NCBI GenBank assembly: GCA_963825595.1
Contig: CAWGUE010000018.1
Span: 1 to 64,000, forward strand
Reading direction: 5' to 3'
Source: JARFQH01 sp963825595
GTDB taxonomy: Bacteria; Desulfobacterota; Desulfobacteria; Desulfobacterales; SG8-13
Length of the DNA stretch: 64,000 nucleotides
This document shows, piece after piece, positions 27,657-36,257 of this stretch. Under the pieces are notes generated by a model that did no database searches, had not been told where the DNA came from, and saw nothing but the letters and a program-made list of their open reading frames with translations. Every line of letters begins with the position of its first letter. Position 1 is the first letter of the stretch. The translations under genes and the position numbers were made by a program.

Positions 27657-27991
27657 AAACAATCAAGCGATACGTGAGCGGGTTTGCACCGGAAGTCCTC
27701 TCGCTTTGTGCAATGACCCACCCTCCGGCGATCATCTTTACAAAAATTTGCGCTTGTGCGATAGATTTTCATTGCTATCGTCACCGCTGCGGTGCAATTT
27801 ACCACCCTAAATGATCGTAAACAAAACGGGATAGGTTTTTATATAACTGATTTATAATGCAATATCTAAATAGAGACACCATTCATTATCTCTTCCGATG
27901 GTGAGATGTAAACGTCCATTTTTTATCCCGTTTTGTTTACCCTCGACTAGGGTACCGGAACACTCATCCACGCATTCAGAACGGCGTTCTC
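27657..27991. other. Intergenic region before recN
   Basis: A 335-base gap dominated by the inverted-repeat element at 27817-27940. No gene is visible. The last 50 bases before recN contain no clear LexA-type box; the recN promoter is not identified. Confidence 0.5.
27817..27940. repeat. Short element with 17-bp perfect terminal inverted repeats
   Basis: Both ends read GTAAACAAAACGGGATA inward (27817-27833 and the complement of 27924-27940), 90 bases apart. Imperfect pairing continues outward: ACCCTA is shared about 13 bases beyond each arm. The AT-rich interior contains a small stem (CACCAT/ATGGTG) and no open frame. It fits a MITE-like element or a long RNA hairpin. Confidence 0.6.
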
Positions 27992-29689
27992 ATGCTCCAG
28001 GAACTTTCCATCCGCAATTTCGCCATTATTGATGATCTAAGGATTCACTTTTCAACGGGACTCACTATTTTGAGCGGTGAAACCGGTGCCGGGAAATCGA
28101 TTCTCATCAACGCTGTCAATCTGCTTCTCGGCAGCCGGGCGTCAGCGACGCTGATCCGGACCGGTTGCGATGCAGCCGAACTGGAAGCCCTGTTCAAATT
28201 GTCACCGGACAGTAAGGCCGCCGTGACTTTGGCCGACCATGGTTACCCCAGCGACGAGGATTTATTGATCCGGCGGATCATTTCACGCGGTGACAGCAAC
28301 AAAATCTACATCGGCGGCCGCTTGGCGACCATGCAATTGCTCAGCGCCGTCACTGAAAACCTGGCCAGTATTTCCGGGCAGCATGCCCATCAGAAGCTTC
28401 TCATAGACGAACAGCACCTATTGATCCTCGATCAATTCGGTGGCTTGCTGTCTCTACGGCAGGCGCATGGCGACTGTTACCGTCAAGTGCTGCCGCAAAT
28501 GGAACGATTGAACAGGCTTAAGGCACTCAAAAGCCGCCAGGAGCAACAAGGCGAATTCTTGCAGTTTCAAAAGAAGGAAATCGAAGATGCCGCTTTAACG
28601 GAGAAAGAGGACGCCAATCTTGAACAGGAGCAAAACCGGCTCAAGAACAGCGCCTATCTGTTCCAGTCGGTATACCAGGCTATAGAAGAACTATACAGCC
28701 GCCAAGGAGCTGTTACTGAACAGCTGGCGGCTGTGCGCCGCAATTTAGAGAAGGCCGCTCGCATAGATACCGGGTTGCTTCTCCGGGTCGAACAAATGAC
28801 CGAGATCACTTTTCAACTCGAGGATCTGGTTGCGGATCTCGGGTCATACCTCAAGACGGTCCAGACGGATGAAAGCCGTTTGGATTGGGTTGAGGAGCGG
28901 CTGAATGTGATCAACAAGCTCAAACGCAAATACGGTGGATCCTTGATTGGCGTCCTCGAGCACTTCGACACCATTTCCCGGCAGCTATCCGAACTGGGAA
29001 ACCTCGACGGAGAGATTGCCGCTGCAGAAAAGGAACTGTCAGTATTGCACGAGCGACTCACTGAACTGGCTATCCGCCTATCACAGCGCCGAAAAGAAAC
29101 GGCCGGAGAGCTGGCTGGAAAAGTTGAAGCCGAATTGGCGAGCCTGAACATGCCCCAAACACGATTTAAGGCGGCAATACGACGCGTCCTGGCCGATGAA
29201 AAGACAGCTTCTTGTCTGCAGGTTGACGGTATGCAGATATTTGAGACGGGAGTCGATCGCGTAACCTTCAAAATCGCTCCAAACATCGGTGAGGATTTGA
29301 AACCGTTGGCCGCTATTGCATCCGGCGGTGAACTTTCCCGAATTGTATTGGCCATAAAAGCCATTTTGGCGGCAACCGAAATTGTCGAAACAGTCATCTT
29401 TGATGAAGTCGATGCCGGAATCGGGGGTAGAACAGCAGAAGTCGTGGGGTACAAGCTTTCTGAACTGGCCCGCAGTCACCAGGTCCTGTGCATCACCCAC
29501 CTGCCGCAAATTGCCAAGTTCGGCGATCACCATTTGGGCATCTCAAAACAGGTTGTCAAAGGACGGACGCTGACAACCATCACGCCATTGGATGATACCG
29601 GCCGTGTCGAAGAAATCGCACGCATGCTCGGCGGCGTCGACATTACGGCCGCAACATTGAATCACGCCCGGGAGCTGCTGAAGCTCTGA
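27992..29689 (+). CDS. recN: DNA repair protein RecN
   Basis: A 565-residue SMC-like ATPase acting in double-strand-break repair. The N-terminal half-ATPase has LQELSIRNFAIIDDLRI and Walker A GETGAGKS at about residues 31-38. The middle is a long coiled coil with a split around residue 300. The C-terminal half has the ABC signature ASGGELSRIVLAIKA and Walker B VIFDEVDAGIGGRTAE. Length and domain order are those of E. coli RecN. ATG at 27992 has no strong ribosome site nearby. It is followed after 125 bases by a small zinc-ribbon gene with its own promoter. Confidence 0.96.
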   Translation: MLQELSIRNFAIIDDLRIHFSTGLTILSGETGAGKSILINAVNLLLGSRASATLIRTGCDAAELEALFKLSPDSKAAVTLADHGYPSDEDLLIRRIISRGDSNKIYIGGRLATMQLLSAVTENLASISGQHAHQKLLIDEQHLLILDQFGGLLSLRQAHGDCYRQVLPQMERLNRLKALKSRQEQQGEFLQFQKKEIEDAALTEKEDANLEQEQNRLKNSAYLFQSVYQAIEELYSRQGAVTEQLAAVRRNLEKAARIDTGLLLRVEQMTEITFQLEDLVADLGSYLKTVQTDESRLDWVEERLNVINKLKRKYGGSLIGVLEHFDTISRQLSELGNLDGEIAAAEKELSVLHERLTELAIRLSQRRKETAGELAGKVEAELASLNMPQTRFKAAIRRVLADEKTASCLQVDGMQIFETGVDRVTFKIAPNIGEDLKPLAAIASGGELSRIVLAIKAILAATEIVETVIFDEVDAGIGGRTAEVVGYKLSELARSHQVLCITHLPQIAKFGDHHLGISKQVVKGRTLTTITPLDDTGRVEEIARMLGGVDITAATLNHARELLKL

Positions 29690-29748
29690 AAAATGTGCGA
29701 ATCGGGTTCTCGCAGCGCCGTGCCTTGCCGAACCAAACCTTCAACCGC

Positions 29749-29777
29749 TTGACAACCCCGATCATATAAAATATGCT
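29749..29777 (+). promoter_or_regulatory. Sigma-70 promoter for the zinc-ribbon/Fur-FeoA group
   Basis: TTGACA (29749-29754), a 17-base spacer and TATGCT (29772-29777) make a good vegetative promoter. It lies 40 bases before the FmdB-type gene, and could also drive the genes after it. Confidence 0.6.
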
Positions 29778-29816
29778 CGTTTCTTTAAAAAAATCTATAA
29801 ATAATAGGATCAGGTG

Positions 29817-30062
29817 ATGCCGATATACGAATTTAAATGCTCAAAATGTTTTGAATGCTTCGAAATTCTGATCATGAAAGATCAGGAAACCGTCGAAATG
29901 CGCTGTCCGAAATGCGGTGCTGAAGATTTCGAACGCATTCTCAGCTGTACCAATTATGCAGTGAACTCCGGATCGGGTGCCACTCAAGGCACCAAGACAG
30001 AGACGCGGAACTGTTCGGGGGGCTCCTGCTCCACGCTCGAGATTCCTGGACCATCACGATAG
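29817..30062 (+). CDS. FmdB-family zinc-ribbon protein
   Basis: An 81-residue protein that begins MPIYEFKCSKCFECFEIL and has a second cysteine pair in MRCPKCGAEDFERILS: the FmdB zinc ribbon (two CxxC knuckles). The C-terminal half is low in order and ends GGSCSTLEIPGPSR. Members were first named as putative formamidase regulators, but most have no known role. ATG at 29817 follows AGGATCAG; a GTG at 29814 is an alternative. A sigma-70 promoter lies just upstream. Confidence 0.85.
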   Translation: MPIYEFKCSKCFECFEILIMKDQETVEMRCPKCGAEDFERILSCTNYAVNSGSGATQGTKTETRNCSGGSCSTLEIPGPSR

Positions 30063-30210
30063 TAAGCCAAAACCGTCCCATGCCGCCCTGCCGCGAAATC
30101 GTCCGTGCACATCACCACGACTCCAGCGCCGCAAACGGCGAAATCAAGACGCCCGTGACGGCAGACAGCCGCTATGTAATCGGACCTTAAAATCTGACTA
30201 AAATCCTACC

Positions 30211-30891
30211 ATGCAGCAGATTCATAAACAGGAAAAACAACAGTTTAAAAAACTATTCACTCAGGAGCATATCGATCGCTTCGAAGATCGGTTCAAGATC
30301 CTCGAGGCATTTCTGCAAACAGAGCAACATGTAACCGAGGCAGAATTGCGGCAATACCTCGAGGGGGGCGGCGTCAAGTTTTCACATGAGTTTATTCATG
30401 AAACTCTGAAACTGATGTGCCGTTTCGGGTTTGCCCGAAAAAACCGGTTCGATAACGGTTTGGTCCGCTATGAGCACCACCATATCGGGCATCATCACGA
30501 TCACATGATCTGTACCAAGTGCAAAACAATTTTTGAATTCCATAACGATCAGATGGAAACCTTGCAGCTAAAGATCGCTGCCGAATTCGGGTTCCATACG
30601 CTCCAGCATAAAATGGAGATATATGGAATCTGTGCCCACTGTCTGAAAGATCGCGAAAAGCTGATGCCGCTCGTCAATGCCAAGCAAGGGGAACAACTGA
30701 TTATCAGAGAGATCAACGGCGGTGCCGGGGCACGGATGCGGTTGTTGACAATGGGGCTTAGAATCGGCGATCCTATCGAAATAATTACCAACCAGAACAA
30801 GGGCCAAGTCGTGGTCGCAGCAGACTTCAATCGGTATGCGCTCGGGTATGGACTGGCTGAGAAGATTCTTGTAGAACCGATTCAGCACTAA
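30211..30891 (+). CDS. Fur-family regulator fused to a FeoA (SH3-like) domain
   Basis: A 226-residue protein with two domains. Residues about 1-145 form a Fur-type repressor: winged helix, then the metal-site HHHDHMICTKCKTIFEF and the zinc cysteines CxxC near residue 98 and CAHC near 144. Residues about 150-226 form a FeoA domain (LIIREINGGAGARMRLLTMGLRIGDPIEI and LAEKILVEPI), like the C-terminal domain of DtxR regulators. The fusion would repress iron genes and may sense or dimerise via the FeoA part. The fur domain includes expected regulatory ligands. It is the first of a colinear plus-strand run; no feoB is in the window. Confidence 0.88.
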   Translation: MQQIHKQEKQQFKKLFTQEHIDRFEDRFKILEAFLQTEQHVTEAELRQYLEGGGVKFSHEFIHETLKLMCRFGFARKNRFDNGLVRYEHHHIGHHHDHMICTKCKTIFEFHNDQMETLQLKIAAEFGFHTLQHKMEIYGICAHCLKDREKLMPLVNAKQGEQLIIREINGGAGARMRLLTMGLRIGDPIEIITNQNKGQVVVAADFNRYALGYGLAEKILVEPIQH

Positions 30892-30940
30892 TATTGGGCC
30901 AGAGAACGCGGGCATACGGCGGGCCGCATCGATACTTAGG

Positions 30941-31876
30941 ATGACCGACACTCTTCCGTCATACATTCACCTCATTCAAAATAAGGGTTTGGCGGATAGG
31001 ATCCGGACGGCCGGGGAAATGATGCGTTCTTGCACTCTCTGTCCGCGGGAGTGCCGTGTCGACCGTCTTGCCGGTCAAACCGGGATTTGCAAAACCGGCG
31101 CAAATGCCTGGGTTTCGAGTTACAACCCCCACTTTGGAGAAGAAGCGCCCCTGGTGGGGTCAAATGGTTCCGGCACCATATTCTTCACCCATTGCAATCT
31201 GATGTGCAACTTCTGCCAAAATTACGACATTAGTCACCAGGGTTACGGCCAGAAGTTTACTGACGCGCAGTTGGCCGCAATGATGATCGAACTGCAGGAG
31301 ATGGGCTGCCACAACATCAATTTCGTGACGCCCTCTCATGTCATACCCCAAATTCTGTCAGCGCTCGCCCTCGCCGCGGACGGTGGTTTGCGAGTGCCGC
31401 TGGTATACAACAGCAGCGGTTATGACCGTATCGAAACGCTGAAGCTGGTCGATGGCGTTTTCGATATCTATATGCCCGATTTTAAATTCTGGGATCCCCA
31501 GATTGCCGAGAAAACCTGCAACGCCGCCGACTATCCTGAGGTCGCCCGCACGGCAATACGGGAGATGCATCGGCAGGTCGGGGATCTGGTCATCGATGAC
31601 CACGGGATTGCCAGGTCCGGGCTGTTGGTCCGCCATCTCGTTCTTCCTCATGGGCTGGCCGGTACAAGGGATATCATGCGGTTTATCGCCAATGAAATCT
31701 CACCTGACACATATGTGAATATTATGTCTCAATACAGACCTTGCGGTCGTGCCGCCGAAATCAAGGAACTGGCAGTTAGACCCACTGGGAAGGAATTTTC
31801 TGAAGCCCGACGGGCAGCCGTAGAAGAAGGGCTTCGGCGCCTCGATCGTCCACGAGGCGTCTTTTGGATCCATTGA
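30941..31876 (+). CDS. Radical SAM protein, pyruvate-formate-lyase-activase-like
   Basis: A 311-residue radical SAM enzyme. The iron-sulfur motif is C85-x3-C89-x2-C92 in HCNLMCNFC. An N-terminal cysteine group (C31, C34, C38, C50: CTLCPREC...GIC) is typical of the uncharacterised PflA-like family often annotated as activating enzymes (COG1313). NFVTPSH and YNSSGYD are also family-type. Substrate unknown; no glycyl radical enzyme is encoded nearby. It starts 49 bases after the Fur-FeoA stop with a weak ribosome site. Confidence 0.85.
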   Translation: MTDTLPSYIHLIQNKGLADRIRTAGEMMRSCTLCPRECRVDRLAGQTGICKTGANAWVSSYNPHFGEEAPLVGSNGSGTIFFTHCNLMCNFCQNYDISHQGYGQKFTDAQLAAMMIELQEMGCHNINFVTPSHVIPQILSALALAADGGLRVPLVYNSSGYDRIETLKLVDGVFDIYMPDFKFWDPQIAEKTCNAADYPEVARTAIREMHRQVGDLVIDDHGIARSGLLVRHLVLPHGLAGTRDIMRFIANEISPDTYVNIMSQYRPCGRAAEIKELAVRPTGKEFSEARRAAVEEGLRRLDRPRGVFWIH

Positions 31877-31913
31877 GCGGACTCCGGTAACCTTAGTAAA
31901 TGCGATTTGGCTT

Positions 31914-32549
31914 ATGAATAAAATATATGCGGTCGGCGATATCCACGGATGCTTCGACAAGCTTATGGCTTTGATGGACAAGATCGACATCGATTTCGAA
32001 TCCGACACCCTCGTGTTCCTGGGTGATTACATCGATCGAGGTCCGCAATCATTCGAAGTTGTCGAGTACCTTGCTGATCTGAAAATACGGCATTCCAGTA
32101 CGGTTTTTTTAAAGGGTAATCATGAAGAAATGCTCGAGAAATACCTCTCCGGGGAAGACCGGCTTACCTATCTGGTCAATGGCGGTCAGCAAACACTGGA
32201 AAGTTACATGAACCGCCCCCGGGAGGAGGGGGAGCCGCCGATACCCCGAAAGCATCTCGATTTTTTCAAGAGCCTCAAGATTTTCTATGAAACAGAAAAT
32301 TATATCTTTGTGCATGCCGGCCTTAAAAATAAAGTGACAATCGAGAATCAGAAAACTGAGGATCTCCTCTGGATTCGGAAACGTTTCATTGAATCCAAGT
32401 ATGATTTCGGCAAGATGGTCGTATTCGGCCACACGCCGTTGCACGAACCGCTGCTGCTGCCGAATAAAATAGGCATTGATACGGGTGCCGTGTACGGTAA
32501 CAAACTTACGTGCGTTCGACTGCCGGAATTGGTGTTTTACACGATTTAA
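31914..32549 (+). CDS. Metallophosphatase (serine/threonine or diadenosine tetraphosphatase type)
   Basis: A 211-residue calcineurin-like phosphoesterase. All metal-site motifs of the PPP type are present in order: GDIHGCFDKL, GDYIDRGP, KGNHEE, VHAGL and GHTPL. The size and motifs fit the lambda-phosphatase/ApaH-PrpE group, so it may act on phosphoproteins or on Ap4A. It starts 37 bases after the radical SAM gene and is followed closely by an SH3 protein. Substrate is not decided by the sequence. Confidence 0.88.
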   Translation: MNKIYAVGDIHGCFDKLMALMDKIDIDFESDTLVFLGDYIDRGPQSFEVVEYLADLKIRHSSTVFLKGNHEEMLEKYLSGEDRLTYLVNGGQQTLESYMNRPREEGEPPIPRKHLDFFKSLKIFYETENYIFVHAGLKNKVTIENQKTEDLLWIRKRFIESKYDFGKMVVFGHTPLHEPLLLPNKIGIDTGAVYGNKLTCVRLPELVFYTI

Positions 32550-32589
32550 AGACAGGCAGCGAGCAATGCGGCGATAATGGTGAAAGCAG

Positions 32590-33021
32590 ATGAAATCCTA
32601 TGCCGTGGGTACTTTTCTATTTCTGTCCCTTATCAGTGTGACGGCCTTGGCCGAACGCCTTGCTATTACCGGCAGTACGGCCAATATCCGCTCTGGTCCG
32701 GGAAACGCTCACGATGTGATCTGGCAAGTGCAGCGGTATTACCCTTTTGAGGTCATCAAAAAGGAGGGGCAATGGATCCAGTTCAGAGATTTTGAGAACG
32801 ATGTCGGCTGGGTTCATGACACCTTGACCGGTAAAATTCAAACCGTTATCACCAGCAAACCGCAATGCAATATTCGCCAAGGACCGGGGACCCAGTATGA
32901 CATCGTGTTCACCGTCGAAGGCGGCGTGCCCTTCAAAGTATTGGATAGAAATGGCGACTGGCTGCATATCGAGCATGCCGACGGTGACCGGGGGTGGATT
33001 CACTCTTCGCTGGTGTGGTAA
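32590..33021 (+). CDS. Exported protein with two bacterial SH3 domains
   Basis: A 143-residue protein with a signal peptide (MKSYAVGTFLFLSLISVTALA, cleavage after about residue 21). Two SH3b domains follow: residues about 25-80 (ITGSTANIRSGPGNAHDVIW) and 85-143 (TSKPQCNIRQGPGTQYDIVF), each ending in a GWxH-type strand. Such domains often bind peptidoglycan or extracellular ligands. No catalytic domain is attached. It lies 40 bases after the phosphatase gene. Confidence 0.85.
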   Translation: MKSYAVGTFLFLSLISVTALAERLAITGSTANIRSGPGNAHDVIWQVQRYYPFEVIKKEGQWIQFRDFENDVGWVHDTLTGKIQTVITSKPQCNIRQGPGTQYDIVFTVEGGVPFKVLDRNGDWLHIEHADGDRGWIHSSLVW

Positions 33022-33111
33022 CAGTTCATTTTGGCTCGCCCCGAAGAGTGGCGGCAATCGTTAGCGTAAATAATTGATAAAATTGAGGATTAAACTGTCC
33101 TCAAATCTGCT

Positions 33112-34128
33112 ATGGATCGGCTCATGCGCACGCGGTTAAAGGTAAAATCAGGAAATAAATTGGTCGTTGGCGTCGGATCGGCCCTGGTGGACATCCTATG
33201 TAATGAGAATGACGCGTTTCTCGAGCAAACCGGTGCTGCAAAGGGCGGCATGACACTCGTGGATCAGGCGTTCATCGAGAACACCATTTTACGAACCTCC
33301 GGCAGCCCTGCGATTGTACCTGGAGGATCGGCGTGCAACACCGCGGTCGGCGTCGGAAAGCTCGGCGGTCGGGCCCGCTTTGTCGGCAAGTGCGGTAACG
33401 GCAGCTGGGGACAGCTTTTCCGTGAAGACTTGACGAAGAACAACGTGGAACCGGTCCTATTTACTTCCAATTCTCCCACCGGCCGGGTGCTGTCGATCAT
33501 CACTCCGGATGCCCAGCGATCGATGTTTACCTTTTTGGGAGCGTCTTCTGAAACACAACCGGCCGAGCTGACCAACGGCTGCTTCGCTAAAGCAGCTGTT
33601 GTCCACATTGAGGGATATCTACTCTTCAACCCGGAACTGATCATGACTGCCGTTCGTACCGCTCGAGAGGCTGGCGCACTGGTTTCACTGGATCTGGCTA
33701 GCTATACGGTTGTTGAAGAATCGAGGGAACTGCTAAACCGGATCGTCAGCAGCTCTATCGATATCCTCATCGCGAATGAGGATGAAGCCCGCACATTTAC
33801 AGGCTACTCCGATGAAAAGAAAGCTCTGGCCGCCTTAGCGAAAAAGGCCGCCATTGCCGTCGTCAAATTGGGTGAACGTGGTAGTTTGATTGCGAACGGG
33901 GAACGGACGATTCAAATCGATCCGATTGGCGATGGACGTGCGGTGGATACAACCGGCGCCGGCGACCTGTGGGCGGCCGGATTTTTATATGGGCTGGTAA
34001 ACGGTTATTCTTTTGAAAAATGTGGTCGGATAGGCTCTGCTTGCGGTTACGAGGTGTGTCAGGTTGTCGGTGCGGCTGTACCTGATGAAGGCTGGCAGCG
34101 GATAAAGAAGGTGGTGGAGGAGAGTTAA
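33112..34128 (+). CDS. PfkB-family sugar/nucleoside kinase (adenosine kinase-like)
   Basis: A 338-residue ribokinase-superfamily kinase. The first signature is GGSACNTAVGVGKLGGRARFVGKCG, the PfkB active-site signature is DTTGAGDLWAAGFLYG with the catalytic aspartate. Overall arrangement (VVGVGSALVDIL at the start) resembles bacterial adenosine kinases. It could phosphorylate adenosine or ribose. It ends one base before the next gene, so the two are translationally linked. The ATG at 33112 is weakly supported; an internal ATG at 33124 is possible. Confidence 0.85.
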   Translation: MDRLMRTRLKVKSGNKLVVGVGSALVDILCNENDAFLEQTGAAKGGMTLVDQAFIENTILRTSGSPAIVPGGSACNTAVGVGKLGGRARFVGKCGNGSWGQLFREDLTKNNVEPVLFTSNSPTGRVLSIITPDAQRSMFTFLGASSETQPAELTNGCFAKAAVVHIEGYLLFNPELIMTAVRTAREAGALVSLDLASYTVVEESRELLNRIVSSSIDILIANEDEARTFTGYSDEKKALAALAKKAAIAVVKLGERGSLIANGERTIQIDPIGDGRAVDTTGAGDLWAAGFLYGLVNGYSFEKCGRIGSACGYEVCQVVGAAVPDEGWQRIKKVVEES

Positions 34129-34129
34129 T

Positions 34130-34855
34130 ATGGCAAAAAGAAAAAAGGTCACACGCAAACAACTGCTCAAGGAACCAGATGAGTTTTTGACCTTTTCGGC
34201 CAAACTATTTAATTTTGTTGTAAAATACAAGGTTCAAGCACTGGGTGCGCTGGGAGGGCTCATCCTGATTGTCCTGGCAATTTCAGGTTTCAGCTATTAT
34301 TCCCACAAGCAGGCCAGCGAGGCTGTGGCACAATTGCAAAAAAGCTGGAACCGATATGAATCCCTTCGCAATGAAAAGGGACCGGTCGAAGCCTACCAGA
34401 CCGTCGGCCCCGAATTTGACAAAATACTTAACGATCATGGCCGTCAACCGGGAGGAAAAGCTGCCCGGGTGATATTAGCCAATATATCTTATAATGGCGG
34501 TGATGCCGACAAAGCGATTGCGCTTTACAAAGCCGCCCTCGAAGACTTTGCGGATCCGTTTTACCGGGGACAGATTTTGAACGGGTTAGGCTATGCCCAC
34601 GAAGCCAAAAATGATTTTGAAAAGGCGGCAGAGTATTTTGAAACAATTGCAGCGGGTAGCAGTGAGGTCCTCAGGGGTGAAGCGCTGTTTAACCTCGGGC
34701 GGCTTTACGGGACATTGGGAAACCTGGAAAAGAGCATGGATGCCTACCAGAAGGTCATCTCCGACTATCCAAATTCGCTTTATGCTGATATGGCGCGGGA
34801 GCGCATCGGGATTGCTGCTGTCAAACCTTATGCTTCGGCATCCCCGCCAGAATAA
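34130..34855 (+). CDS. Membrane-anchored tetratricopeptide protein (YfgM/TolA-like TPR)
   Basis: A 241-residue protein with a cytoplasmic basic start (MAKRKKVTRKQ), a single membrane segment at about residues 41-57 (ALGALGGLILIVLAISGFSYY), then a periplasmic part with TPR repeats (KAIALYKAALEDF, KAAEYFETI, KSMDAYQKVI). This layout matches YfgM-type proteins that help folding at the Sec translocon. It begins one base after the kinase stop, with GGAGGAGAG upstream. It is the last gene of the plus-strand run and faces the response regulator across 20 bases. Confidence 0.82.
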   Translation: MAKRKKVTRKQLLKEPDEFLTFSAKLFNFVVKYKVQALGALGGLILIVLAISGFSYYSHKQASEAVAQLQKSWNRYESLRNEKGPVEAYQTVGPEFDKILNDHGRQPGGKAARVILANISYNGGDADKAIALYKAALEDFADPFYRGQILNGLGYAHEAKNDFEKAAEYFETIAAGSSEVLRGEALFNLGRLYGTLGNLEKSMDAYQKVISDYPNSLYADMARERIGIAAVKPYASASPPE

Positions 34856-34875
34856 TTATGGCACTCAGATCCGAT

Positions 34876-36255
34876 TTATTTGGGTCCGGCATCCAGGTCG
34901 TACTTTTTGATTTTCTGATTCAACCCGCTCTTGCCGATTCCGAGCAGTTCCGCGGCTCTGGCCTGGACATAATTGGTTTTCTTCAACGCCCTTAAAATCA
35001 TGGTTTTTTCGATCATCACCAGCGTATCATTGAGCTTTGCATCGACCGGAATGCTTTCTAAATAAAGGTCGTCATGCACGGTTTCCCGGAAATTTTTCGG
35101 CAGATCGGCGGGTTTTATGATTCCACCGGGACTCATTATCATCAGCCGTTCAATGAGGTTTTCGAGTTCGCGGACATTTCCCGGCCAGCTGTATTCGTAA
35201 AATAGTCTTTCGACATCGGAATCGATGCCGGTTACCGGGGTACCGTGTTTGCGTTCAGCGGCGTACTTTTTGATGAAATGATCCACCAGCAGGCGAAGAT
35301 CCTGCTGGCGCTGCTTGAGTGACGGCAGGTCGATATAGACCACATTGAGCCGGTAGTATAGATCTTCCCTGAAGCGTCCCCGCTTCATTTCCTCTTTCAA
35401 ATTACGATTCGTGGCGGCTATCACCCGAATGTTGACCGCGATGGGTTTTGTTCCTCCCACACGCTCGAATACTTTTTCCTGCAGAACCCGCAGCAGTTTG
35501 ACCTGCAAACCGGGGGACATCTCGCCGATTTCATCCAAGAAAAGTGTACCGCTGTCGGCCAGTTCAAACCGGCCTTTTCGCATCGCTACCGCGCCGGTGA
35601 AAGCGCCTTTTTCGTGCCCGAACAACTCGCTCTCGAGAAGGGTCTCTGCCAAAGCGGAACAGTTGACAGCCACAAAGGGCTTTTCCCGGCGGGAGCTGTT
35701 AAAATGAATTGACTTTGCCACAAGCTCCTTACCGGTGCCACTTTCCCCCTCGATCATTACGGTTGCGTTGGTCGGAGCGACTTTACGGATCGTTTCGAAA
35801 ACCTGCTGCATGGACTTGCTTTTGCCGATGATGTTGCCGAAGCTATATTGGGAGGATACGGCACTACGCAGTTCCCGGTTCTCTTTGATCACCCTGAACA
35901 TTGAAATCGCTTTGTTGACATAGATGATCAGGCGGTCATTGTCGAAAGGTTTCAATATATAACTGTAAGCGCCTTTCTGCATGGCTTCTACCGCTTTGTC
36001 AACCGTGCCATGGGCCGTCATCATGATGACGGGCAGTTCAGAATCTTTGGTTTTGATTTTTTCAAGCAGCTGGATGCCATCCATTACAGGCATTTTCATG
36101 TCAGTCAGTACCAGATCGACATCTGAACTCTCCACAACTTCGAGGGCCTCCGGACCGCTGTTGGCGGTGAAAATCTCAAAGCCCTCCTCTTCCAATACAG
36201 CTCCGAGGACGAGCGGGTAATTTTTTTCGTCGTCGACAATAAGTATCGTTTCCAT
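34876..36255 (-). CDS. Sigma-54-dependent response regulator (NtrC family)
   Basis: A 459-residue activator. The receiver domain (1-120) has the phosphoacceptor Asp52 in LTDMKMP. The AAA+ domain has Walker A GESGTGKE (170-177), the sigma-54 loop GAFTGA (217-222, canonical) and Walker B GTLFLDEIGEM. The C-terminal Fis-type helix-turn-helix is TNYVQARAAELLGIGKSGLNQKIKKY. The ATG at 36255 (preceded by AAAGG) is preferred to the TTG at 36261. The gene overlaps the end of the sensor kinase gene. Lying just upstream of pilMNOPQ, it might be a PilR-like regulator; target promoters are not seen. Confidence 0.93.
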   Translation of the reverse strand: METILIVDDEKNYPLVLGAVLEEEGFEIFTANSGPEALEVVESSDVDLVLTDMKMPVMDGIQLLEKIKTKDSELPVIMMTAHGTVDKAVEAMQKGAYSYILKPFDNDRLIIYVNKAISMFRVIKENRELRSAVSSQYSFGNIIGKSKSMQQVFETIRKVAPTNATVMIEGESGTGKELVAKSIHFNSSRREKPFVAVNCSALAETLLESELFGHEKGAFTGAVAMRKGRFELADSGTLFLDEIGEMSPGLQVKLLRVLQEKVFERVGGTKPIAVNIRVIAATNRNLKEEMKRGRFREDLYYRLNVVYIDLPSLKQRQQDLRLLVDHFIKKYAAERKHGTPVTGIDSDVERLFYEYSWPGNVRELENLIERLMIMSPGGIIKPADLPKNFRETVHDDLYLESIPVDAKLNDTLVMIEKTMILRALKKTNYVQARAAELLGIGKSGLNQKIKKYDLDAGPK

Positions 36256-36257
36256 GA

